In this document: positions 20,048 to 27,761 of the stretch, piece by piece
Position numbering within the stretch: the stretch's first letter is position 1
Layout of the letters: every line of letters starts with the position of its first letter
Notes under the pieces: generated by a model
Database searches by the model: none
What the model was told of the DNA's origin: nothing
The model's input: only the letters and a program-made list of their open reading frames with translations
Program-made: the position numbers and the translations under genes
Assembly (NCBI RefSeq): GCF_000512355.1
Contig: NZ_CP004006.1
Location: forward strand, 2,314,501-2,378,500
Direction: 5' to 3'
Length of the DNA: 64,000 nucleotides
DNA from: Legionella oakridgensis ATCC 33761 = DSM 21215
Lineage (GTDB): Bacteria > Pseudomonadota > Gammaproteobacteria > Legionellales > Legionellaceae

Positions 20048-21310
20048 TTAGGAAGTAAACGGCAGACTCACGGTCACCTGTAACCCTCCTTGCACGCGAT
20101 TTGTAAGCGTAATGGTGCCCTGATGGGCTTGAATAATTTCTTTGGCAATGGTTAATCCAAGTCCTGTTCCCCCTGTAGCACGGGATCGCGATTGCTCACC
20201 GCGATAAAAAGGCATAAAAACCTGTTCCATCTCTTTTTCCGACAATCCTGGCCCTTTGTCGGAAATCGTCACCTCAATCTGATGATCGAACTGTTGTAAA
20301 TGAATCAGCGCCGACTGGCCATAATAGATTGCATTATTAATGAGATTTGAAAATGCTCGTTTCAACTGACTGACGCGGCCGAGATAAATCAACTTATCCA
20401 CATCGGTATTAAATAGTACCTCATAATGCAACTCGGCAGCATCCGCGGTTAGAGAACTTAGCATGGCAACCATATCAAACCGCTGGTTTTTTTCCTCACT
20501 GTTGGCCTCTCTAAAATAATCCAGTGTTTCTCTAATCATCATTTCCATTTCATGAATATCCATCATGATTTTTGCAAAAATAGGCTGTTCTTCCAAATAT
20601 TCAGCCCGTAATTTCAAACGAGTCAGGGGGGTGCGCAAATCATGAGAAATTGCCGTAAAAACTCTGGTTCTATTATCCAGTAACTTGCGAACGTTTTCCT
20701 GTAAGCGGTTAATTTTTTCAAAAATCAGTTTTTGATCAGAATTACCGGTAATGGGAATAGACGACCAATGTTCACGATTCTCAATGTATTTAAGACTTTG
20801 TATTAATGTTTGCACAGGCTGGTTTAATATCTTTACAGCCCAATAATTGATGAGAAAGAGCATGCAAAGCAAAATGACCAGTAACCCCGAAATGGTTAAA
20901 TAAATACCTAACTGATTGGGTAAAGGAGGATGCATGCGAATATTAAGCCATGTTCCCTCTTTAACAAACACAGAAACCTTAAGCATTTTATCTTGCCTGA
21001 GCAAATCATAGACGATTGGTTGTCGCAAAGTCAGCAAGGCATTGTCTTGATAAACTGGAGTTGCTGATAAGGTTATTTTGGACCAAGGAAGCTTATTTCT
21101 TCGCATGATCGTAGACCATTGAGATTCAGGTTTGCTTTTAATGAGATAAACAAATTTTAAAATGCTGTGAACCGTTGCCGGGGGGACAACCGGACGAATA
21201 TTAACATAATAAATATATTGGATTAATAAAAGCCCCGCCAATATAATCAATAAATTACCAATCATCAAACCAGCGTAGGTTTTGCGAGCTGTTTTGGTTA
21301 GTCGACTCAT
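20048..21310 (-). CDS. sensor histidine kinase of an OmpR-type two-component system
   Basis: The 420-residue protein has two membrane helices (about residues 13-36 and 144-168) flanking a periplasmic loop of roughly 105 residues. A HAMP linker follows, then the phospho-acceptor motif FTAISHDLRTPLTRLKLRAE. The ATPase domain shows N box FSNLINNAIYYG, DKGPGLS, a GGTGLGLTIAKEI lid and F box VFMPFYRGE. It overlaps the response regulator gene by four bases (ATGA). Next to the regulator and divergent lies a Spy/CpxP-like protein, so the loop probably senses envelope or metal stress. Confidence 0.9.
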   Translation of the reverse strand: MSRLTKTARKTYAGLMIGNLLIILAGLLLIQYIYYVNIRPVVPPATVHSILKFVYLIKSKPESQWSTIMRRNKLPWSKITLSATPVYQDNALLTLRQPIVYDLLRQDKMLKVSVFVKEGTWLNIRMHPPLPNQLGIYLTISGLLVILLCMLFLINYWAVKILNQPVQTLIQSLKYIENREHWSSIPITGNSDQKLIFEKINRLQENVRKLLDNRTRVFTAISHDLRTPLTRLKLRAEYLEEQPIFAKIMMDIHEMEMMIRETLDYFREANSEEKNQRFDMVAMLSSLTADAAELHYEVLFNTDVDKLIYLGRVSQLKRAFSNLINNAIYYGQSALIHLQQFDHQIEVTISDKGPGLSEKEMEQVFMPFYRGEQSRSRATGGTGLGLTIAKEIIQAHQGTITLTNRVQGGLQVTVSLPFTS

Positions 21311-22035
21311 AAAAACCTCACCTTGGCCTTTAATTGATAACCGCCGCCACGGATGGTTATCAGCAGCTTGGCATTTCTAGGATCAGCCTCTATTTTTTTA
21401 CGCAAACGCCCAATCAAAACATCAATGGTTCGATCCATGGGATCACAAACTTTATCGTATAAAAGATCCATCAATTGATCACGGCTTAAGATCCGTTGCG
21501 GATGTTCCAGAAAAATGAGTAATAAATCATATTCCCGTTGACTTAAAGGAAGGACAATCTCATCCTTTGAAATAAGACAATGATTATTTCTGTCCAGCTC
21601 CCAATCAGCGAAACCAATTCGCTGTAAAGGATGCAAGCGCTTATTATTTGTTTGCAGCTCGCCCTGAGTTCTTCGTAATTGCACTTTAATTCTTGCCAGT
21701 AATTCTCGCGCACTGAAGGGTTTGGTCAGGTAATCATCCGCTCCTAACTCCAAGCCTACAATTCGATCTTCAGTGCTATTTGCAGCGCTCAATATGATGA
21801 TAGGGATGGTCTGAGTTTTACGAATCACCTGGCATAAACTTAAGCCATCCAACCCCGGCAACATGACATCCAGGATGATAAGATCAAAAATATTTTCTTT
21901 TAAAAGCCGTTCAATTTGCAAGCCATTCAAGGCCCAGGTCGTTTTGTAGCCATGCTGAGTCAGGTAATCACTGATTAATAAAGTGGTTTCCTTATCATCG
22001 TCAATAATCAAAATATGATTTTTTTTAGTGTTCAT
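21307..22035 (-). CDS. OmpR/PhoB-family response regulator
   Basis: The 242-residue protein has a receiver with ILIIDDDKETT, phospho-acceptor Asp in DLIILDVMLPGLDG and the conserved Lys in YLTKPFSARELLARI. A C-terminal winged helix follows (LSQREYDLLLIFLEHPQRIL, DRTIDVLIGRLRKKIEADP, GGGYQL). It is translated just before, and overlapping, its kinase. Two perfect palindromes in the divergent upstream region (22055-22074, 22097-22114) are candidate binding sites. Confidence 0.9.
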   Translation of the reverse strand: MNTKKNHILIIDDDKETTLLISDYLTQHGYKTTWALNGLQIERLLKENIFDLIILDVMLPGLDGLSLCQVIRKTQTIPIIILSAANSTEDRIVGLELGADDYLTKPFSARELLARIKVQLRRTQGELQTNNKRLHPLQRIGFADWELDRNNHCLISKDEIVLPLSQREYDLLLIFLEHPQRILSRDQLMDLLYDKVCDPMDRTIDVLIGRLRKKIEADPRNAKLLITIRGGGYQLKAKVRFL

Positions 22036-22054
22036 CAGATTCTGAAAAAAATGA

Positions 22055-22074
22055 TTTGCTTAATTATAAGCAAA
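22055..22074. promoter_or_regulatory. inverted repeat, operator candidate 1
   Basis: TTTGCTTA and TAAGCAAA are perfect 8-base arms around ATTA. The site starts 20 bases upstream of the response-regulator start and may mediate autoregulation. Confidence 0.4.
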
Positions 22075-22096
22075 CTGACCACTTTTTATCTATGAA

Positions 22097-22114
22097 TGTA
22101 ACAAGATTGTTACA
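22097..22114. promoter_or_regulatory. inverted repeat, operator candidate 2
   Basis: TGTAACA and TGTTACA are perfect 7-base arms around AGAT. The half-site resembles the TGTTACA/TGTAACA boxes used by RstA-like OmpR-family regulators. It lies 83 bases before the Spy-like gene start, a sensible activator position. Confidence 0.5.
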
Positions 22115-22197
22115 CTATTTTCCTCAACTGTCATATCCAGATTACAGAAGACAACTAACCTTAGCCATGAACACTTATCTTGTCTTGGAGAAAAAAA

Positions 22198-22634
22198 TGA
22201 ACATGAAGCAGTTAGTCATAACCAGTACCTTAGCATTGTCGTTGCTTAGCACTTCTTTAGCTTTCGCTAATCCATCCGCTAATAACCCGGGGGCCCCCAC
22301 AAAACATCATCACCCCTGCCACTGTCATAAAAAAGCAGGGAACATGCTGAATCAGCAACAACGCCAGACATTACACACCATCCAACAAAACAGCCGCAGT
22401 CAAATTGCACCTTTATTGCAGGAAAAAAGAATGCTCAGATTGCAATTAATAGGCAGACTGGCGACCCCTAATACCCAATGGAATGATATTGCGCCACTTA
22501 TAAAACGCATTAATGAAAATAATGCAAAAATCACGGAGCTTGATGCCAAAACACAGCTTAAAACATTCCAGGAAATTGGCGTATTATTACCTGCCTATGG
22601 TCAGCATATTCATCATCACTCCCAATCATTTTAA
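22198..22634 (+). CDS. Spy/CpxP-like periplasmic protein with His-rich ends
   Basis: ATG 22198 follows GGAG at seven bases and opens a signal peptide (MKQLVITSTLALSLLSTSLA, cut after AFA). Earlier in-frame starts lack a ribosome site. The mature protein of about 120 residues is helical with a coiled Gln/Leu-rich core (NQQQRQTLHTIQQNSRSQIA), as in Spy, CpxP and CnrX chaperone/sensor proteins. A metal-ligand cluster HHHPCHCHKK stands at the mature N-terminus and HIHHHSQ at the C-terminus. It is divergent from the two-component genes, so it is probably both target and feedback partner. Metal binding is inferred. Confidence 0.72.
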
Positions 22635-22958
22635 TCAACCTATCTTCCTTCAGGGACAGTACTTTTTATCTCTGAAGGAGTCGCCACATAGCATCTACCT
22701 CCCAATGCACATTCCGCACTTATTAAGCAATGCCATTGAGCTTATATGCAGTAATAACATGCCTGCTAAATTCAAATACAAGTATTTGCCTGGTATTTAC
22801 AACTTTTTGCAAGATAACGTGATGTTTTTGAAAAAGAATCTATACTTAACTATGAATACTGTTACTGATGAGGGATATAAACATAAGACATTGAAAAGCC
22901 AGCTTCTGAGATCATCTCCAAATTGACTAATCTTTATGAATTATATTAAGAGGTATAT
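22635..22958. other. intergenic stretch with possible weak terminator
   Basis: CCTTCAG (22647-22653) and CTGAAGG (22672-22678) could form a stem after the Spy-like gene, with no U-tract. The rest is AT-rich. A 137-codon reading that overlaps the Spy-like gene has no family sense and is discounted. Confidence 0.4.
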
Positions 22959-24529
22959 ATGCGCCGTCAATGGTATATAGGTTTTGGAATTATCATCCTA
23001 ACCTTATTTTTAACCCTGGTTATGCTTCATGATACCGTTTGGTTTCTAGCTGTTCTAATTCCACTTATTTTATTATGGATCTACGATTTAGTACAAAAAA
23101 AACACAGCATATTGCGTAATTTTCCCGTCCTTGGCCATATGCGTTACATTTTAGAGTTTTTACGGCCAGAAATTCAGCAATACTTTGTTGCTAATGATGA
23201 AGAAGAACGTCCATTTAATAGAGAAATACGCTCCATTGTGTACGAGCGCGCTAAAAATGTTGAAGATACTGTTCCCTTTGGTACAGAGCGGGACATTCTG
23301 GAAACCGGTTATACTTGGGTATTACATTCCTTGGCCCCCAAACATGTGTCGGAAGTTGAGCCTCGGATCTTAGTGGGCGGCCCTGATTGCAAAAAACCTT
23401 ATAATGCTTCCCGATTAAATATCTCCGCCATGAGCTACGGTGCTTTATCTCCTAATGCACTGATGGCCTTAAATAAAGCAGCTCAACTGGGGGGATTTGC
23501 ACACAACACAGGAGAAGGCGGTTTAAGTCCCTATCACTTGCAGGGAGGAGATATCATTTTCCAAATTGGAACCGCGTATTTTGGCTGCCGTGATGACAAT
23601 GGAAATTTTGATGACCAGGAATTTAAAAAGAAGCCAATCGTGATGAAGTAAAAATGATTGAAATCAAATTATCACAAGGCGCTAAACCTTCACACGGTGG
23701 AATTTTGCCAGCAGCAAAACTCACAGAGGAAATAGCAAGGGTTAGAAAAGTAAAAATGGGGCATGACGTTATATCGCCCCCAGCCCACACGGCATTTGAC
23801 TCGCCAAAAGGATTGTTGTTATTCGTAAAAAAATTGCGTGATTTGACGGATGGAAAACCCGTAGGCTTTAAGCTTTGCGTGGGACGTAAGTCAGAATTTT
23901 TAGGGATTTGCAAAGCCATGCTGGAAACCAATATCCTGCCTGACTTCATTACCGTTGATGGTGCGGAAGGAGGCACAGGCGCTGCCCCACTTGAATACAC
24001 AAACAACGTGGGTGAACCCTTGGAAGCCGGGCTCATTTTTGTTCACAACGCCCTTGTAGGCATTAACGTACGTGACAAAATCCGCTTAATATGCAGTGGC
24101 AAGGTAGCAACCGGCTTCGACATGGTGTGTAAGATCGCACTGGGCGCAGACATGTGTAATTCTGCACGAGCCATGATGATGGCTGTGGGCTGCATCCAAT
24201 CGAAACAATGCAATAAAAATACCTGTCCAACCGGCGTTGCCACGCAAAGTACCCGCCTGCAACGCGGATTGGTGGTGGATGAAAAAAAACACCGTGTTGC
24301 CAATTTTCATAAAAACACGATGAAAAGTTTCCTGGAAATGATTGGTGCTATGGGATTAACGAACCCCAGTGATCTTAAGCCTGATTATATCATGCGACGC
24401 ATCAGTAATGAGTGCGTTAAATCGTTTAATGAAATCTATGAATATATAGAACCTGGACAATTATTAGAAAAACAAATTCCCGCGAGTTTTGAAAAACACT
24501 GGCAGTTAGCGGATGCTGACAAATTTTAA
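22959..24529 (+). CDS. FMN-binding glutamate synthase family protein, frameshifted in this sequence
   Basis: Two N-terminal membrane helices (about residues 7-45) precede a GltB-like synthase barrel. The first frame holds LNISAMSYGALSPNALMALN and NTGEGGLSPYHLQGGD. The second holds GAKPSHGGILPA, DFITVDGAEGGTGAAPLE and the cluster pattern CIQSKQCNKNTCPTGVATQ, matching the 3Fe-4S ligands of glutamate synthase. The break follows KKK at about 23631; one more A gives KKANRDEVKMIEIKL and about 523 residues. The glutaminase domain is absent, as in the short YerD-like family whose reaction is not settled. Confidence 0.85.
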
Positions 24530-24537
24530 TGTCATAT

Positions 24538-24576
24538 TTCCAGAGGCTAAGGGTATAACCCACATCACCTCTGGAA
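24538..24576. terminator. stem-loop after the glutamate-synthase-like gene
   Basis: TTCCAGAGG (24538-24546) pairs perfectly with CCTCTGGAA (24568-24576). There is no U-run, so it may be a processing or weak termination site. Confidence 0.45.
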
Positions 24577-24681
24577 TTACCCTAGGCGGAAGGATTAAGC
24601 AAGATGATTTTTATGATGCAAGTGACTTATCTGGATAGCTTTGTTATATTTGGCTAAGATAGTATTTTTACTCAACAATGT

Positions 24682-25103
24682 ATGTCAAATATCAGTAAAA
24701 TTGCCGAAAATTTACAAACCATAAAACAGCATTTTGACTACGAAGCAAGTCATGATATTGACAAAATTATCACAACTTACACCGATGACGTCATATGGGA
24801 AGCACCGGCCCGTCATTTCAAAGTCAGTGGAAAAAACAAGTAGCAGCCCATTATCGTGCTTTGTTTGCAACGCTAAAAGATGTCTCCGCCGAACTCTTTA
24901 CGCAATTTGCAACCGAAGATTATGTATTTGATGATCGCCTGATGCAATTTACTATTATCACATCAGAAAATATTTGGTCTGCACAAATGGGTGATACCAT
25001 CAAACAAAGACTGGTTCACTTATTTGAAATGCGCGATGGAAAAATCAGTAAAGAAACGGCTTATGAACTATGGGAAATTGTAAAAAATAACCATGTTTAT
25101 TGA
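24682..25103 (+). CDS. SnoaL/NTF2-like small protein, frameshifted in this sequence
   Basis: ATG 24682 begins SNISKIAENLQTIKQHFD, with TTYTDDVIWEAPAR, the early strand of the SnoaL/NTF2-like fold. It then stops after GKNK at the A6 run 24831-24836. One more A continues as GKKQVAAHYRALFATLKDVS to MRDGKISKETAYELW, giving about 140 residues. Such cone-shaped proteins bind or isomerise small hydrophobic ligands; the ligand is unknown. It precedes the methyltransferase by 71 bases. Confidence 0.65.
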
Positions 25104-25174
25104 TTATAAATAGGAATTCGATTAAATAAATAGGCTTTTATCGATATCAGACCCTAATATTAGAAGGAATTTAT

Positions 25175-25816
25175 ATGTCACTTACCTCAGTCAGGAAAGT
25201 ATACGACACTTACGCTTGGTTTTACGATTTTGTGTTTGGTGGAATATTTCATCCGGGTCGTCATTTTGGTACGGATTTAGTGAATAAATACGCGGATAAA
25301 CATGCCCACGTTTTAGAATTAGGCGTTGGAACAGGATTGTCTTTGCCGCTTTATCGTAAGGATTTAAACATCACCGGCATAGATATTTCGGAAAAGATGT
25401 TAAATAAGGCAAAAAAACGGGTTGCCGATCAAAAACTAACAACCAACATTTCCTTAAACGTGATGGATGCAGGTAATTTGACCTTTCCTGATAACAGCTT
25501 TGATTTTGTTGTCGCCATGTACGTTGCCTCCGTCGTACCTGACGTGACGGCTTTTCTTAAAGAAGTCACCCGGGTGTGCAAACCAAATGGAGAAATTTTG
25601 TTTATAAATCATTTTGCCTCAGAGCACCCCGTGATGCGCTTTCTTGAGCAACGATTTTCCAAAATCCAAAAAATAGTGGGGTTTAATTCAAATTTTTCCA
25701 TTCATTCCATCTTGGAACATAAACAATTTAAATTGTTAGAAACCCACAAAATTAACTTGTTTGGATATTGGAAAGTATTGCGGTGTAAATTACACAAAAA
25801 CACCAAGCCAAATTAG
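25175..25816 (+). CDS. pmtA: SAM-dependent methyltransferase, PmtA-like phosphatidylethanolamine N-methyltransferase
   Basis: The 213-residue class I methyltransferase has SAM motif I VLELGVGTGLSLPLY, motif II TGIDISEKMLNKAKKR, the acidic loop NVMDAGNLTFPDNSFDFVVA and post-motif VCKPNGEILFINHF. The N-terminal YDTYAWFYDFVFGGIFHPGR is characteristic of Rhodobacter-type PmtA, which methylates phosphatidylethanolamine three times to phosphatidylcholine. A role in membrane phosphatidylcholine synthesis, important in Legionella-host interaction, follows from the family. A UbiE-type function is a weaker alternative. ATG 25175 follows AGAAGGAATTTAT. Confidence 0.78.
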   Translation: MSLTSVRKVYDTYAWFYDFVFGGIFHPGRHFGTDLVNKYADKHAHVLELGVGTGLSLPLYRKDLNITGIDISEKMLNKAKKRVADQKLTTNISLNVMDAGNLTFPDNSFDFVVAMYVASVVPDVTAFLKEVTRVCKPNGEILFINHFASEHPVMRFLEQRFSKIQKIVGFNSNFSIHSILEHKQFKLLETHKINLFGYWKVLRCKLHKNTKPN

Positions 25817-25882
25817 TGGCAAGCAAATACCGTCTATAAGTAAATCGTCTCTTCAATGACCTTGACTTATGGGAACTGTCTA

Positions 25883-26728
25883 ATGCAATCAAAAATAGTG
25901 TTTATTACAGGTTGCTCCAGTGGGATTGGGTGTGCCGCGGCACTCGCCCTATCCAAGCGAGGACATAAAGTTATTGCATCCTGTCGTAAGGACGACGATG
26001 TTAAAGCTTTACTTGACTTAAAACTTGACGTCATACAGATGGATATGAATGACTCCCAGTCTATTACAACCGGGTTTAAACATCTTCTAACAAAAACCGA
26101 GGGGCGTCTTGACGTACTCATCAATAATGCCGGTTATGGACAAGCAGGCGCCTTGGAAGATCTGGATCGCACAACTCTTCGTCGTCAATTTGAAACCAAC
26201 GTCTTTGGCCTCATGGAGCTGACTCGTCTTGCCATTCCTGTGATGCGCCAACAAGGTCAGGGCCGAATCATTAATTTAAGTTCTGTTCTTGGAATCATAA
26301 GTTTGCCATTTCGGGGGGCATACAATGCATCAAAATACGCGGTGGAGGGAATCAGCGATACGTTGCGACTTGAGCTCAAACCCTCAGGAATTGCCGTTAT
26401 TTGTATTCAACCTGGTCCTATTAACAGCCAATTCAGAGACAATAGTGTTGAATCTGCGCTTAAAGAAATTGACATGGAAAACAGTCATTTTAAAGTGCAA
26501 TACCAGCGTATGCTTGGTGAGTTTCGTCAAAGTAAAAACGAATCTCTATTTACACGCTCACCCGATGCCGTTATTCGCAAATTAATCCATGCCATTGAAT
26601 CAAAAAAACCTAAAGGAAAATACCCGGTTACTTTTCCGGCGCACTTTTTGGCCATTCTAAAGAGAATACTCAGCACAAAAATGCTCGACCGCCTGCTCCT
26701 GATGATTTCAAAAAAAGAGCTAGGTTAA
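25883..26728 (+). CDS. short-chain dehydrogenase/reductase (YbbO-like)
   Basis: From ATG 25883 the sequence opens directly into the cofactor motif VFITGCSSGIGCAAA. It continues with DVLINNAGYG, catalytic Ser in INLSSVLGI, YNASKYAVEGI (Tyr-x3-Lys) and CIQPGPINSQFRD. At about 281 residues it is a classical SDR; the closest style is E. coli YbbO, an aldehyde reductase. The earlier ATG at 25856 adds nine unrelated residues. Its 3' end overlaps the convergent SDR gene by nine bases. Confidence 0.85.
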   Translation: MQSKIVFITGCSSGIGCAAALALSKRGHKVIASCRKDDDVKALLDLKLDVIQMDMNDSQSITTGFKHLLTKTEGRLDVLINNAGYGQAGALEDLDRTTLRRQFETNVFGLMELTRLAIPVMRQQGQGRIINLSSVLGIISLPFRGAYNASKYAVEGISDTLRLELKPSGIAVICIQPGPINSQFRDNSVESALKEIDMENSHFKVQYQRMLGEFRQSKNESLFTRSPDAVIRKLIHAIESKKPKGKYPVTFPAHFLAILKRILSTKMLDRLLLMISKKELG

Positions 26729-27484
26729 ATTCAACACATGCCCACCATCCACCTCAAACACTTTCCCGGTGATCCAATTGGCCTTGTCTGAAGCAAGAAA
26801 CATGGCCATATTGGCAATATCATCGGGTTGTCCAGGTCTTTTTAAAGGAATGCTGCTTATATAATAATCCCAAAGCTCTGGATTGCTCGTCGCCGTATCC
26901 TGATTCATTCCCGATTTAATAACGCCCGGAGCAATGGTATTTACCCGAATGCCATACTCCGCCAAATTTAATGCTGCATTTTGCGTCCATTTATTCATAG
27001 CCGCTTTTGAAGCAGCATAGCCAATGCCTTTAGGCATGGTGGTGGTTGCACTAATGGAGGAAATATTCAGAATGCATCCGTTTATTTTTCTTTTCACCAT
27101 ATCCTGTGCACACAGCTGTAATAAATACAGCGGAGCAATGGTATTAACCTGGAAAACTTGTTGCATTTTTTCCGGAGATAATTCAAATAAAGTTTCACGA
27201 CACAACATGCCTGCATTATTAATTAAAACATCAACATGACCTAAATGCTCAATGGCCTTTTGGAAAAAAACGGTCACACCATCCATATGGGAAAAATCAG
27301 CATGGAGTGCTAAAGCATCGCGGCCGGTTGCTTTAAGTGCTGCCAGTGTTTCTCTGGCTCCTGCCTCATCGCTGCGGTAACTAATAACCACATCAGCGCC
27401 TTGCAAAGCAAAAGCAAGCGCCATGGTTCTACCCATACTGCGATTTGCCCCTGTCACGATTACTTTTTTATTCATAAAATCCAT
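26720..27484 (-). CDS. short-chain dehydrogenase/reductase (FabG-like)
   Basis: The 254-residue SDR has the cofactor motif VIVTGANRSMGRTMA, LINNAGML, ISSISATTTMPKGIGYAASK with the Ser-Tyr-Lys triad, and C-terminal ANWITGKVFEVDGGH. This resembles 3-oxoacyl-ACP reductases and glucose dehydrogenase-type SDRs. No fatty acid genes are nearby, so the substrate stays open. It is convergent with the preceding SDR, which has different N- and C-terminal sequence and is not a recent duplicate. Confidence 0.85.
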   Translation of the reverse strand: MDFMNKKVIVTGANRSMGRTMALAFALQGADVVISYRSDEAGARETLAALKATGRDALALHADFSHMDGVTVFFQKAIEHLGHVDVLINNAGMLCRETLFELSPEKMQQVFQVNTIAPLYLLQLCAQDMVKRKINGCILNISSISATTTMPKGIGYAASKAAMNKWTQNAALNLAEYGIRVNTIAPGVIKSGMNQDTATSNPELWDYYISSIPLKRPGQPDDIANMAMFLASDKANWITGKVFEVDGGHVLNLT

Positions 27485-27612
27485 GCTGAACCTCTCTCAT
27501 TTCCTTCATAAAGTTGCGTCTGTGAAGTCCATATACATTTTAAACCATATATCACACTTCTGCCGGTTATCACTGGGTAGCGAAACTATTTTTAATGTGG
27601 CTCTGTGCTCTG

Positions 27613-27702
27613 TTCAGAATGGATCTCCGCCTGCACGGGGATGACAAAAAACAGAACACTTTATATAACTCACCCTGTCAAAACTAAATGGAAAAGGTAC
27701 TA
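27613..27702. repeat. MITE-like element, copy B (one end missing)
   Basis: The right end AAATGGAAAAGGTAC followed by TA matches copies A and C. The inner part carries a REP-like ATGGATCTCCGCCTGCACGG and GATGAC. No matching left terminal repeat was found, so this copy is truncated. It lies between the SDR and ligD promoters. Confidence 0.6.
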
Positions 27703-27761
27703 TTATAAATCAGTAGATTCCTCCAAACACCATCATTACCAGGACAGCTTGAGGATACTTT

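Noticed and set aside
22513-22926. 137-codon + strand reading after the Spy-like gene
   Set aside because: It overlaps that gene in another frame, has no ribosome site and no family sense.
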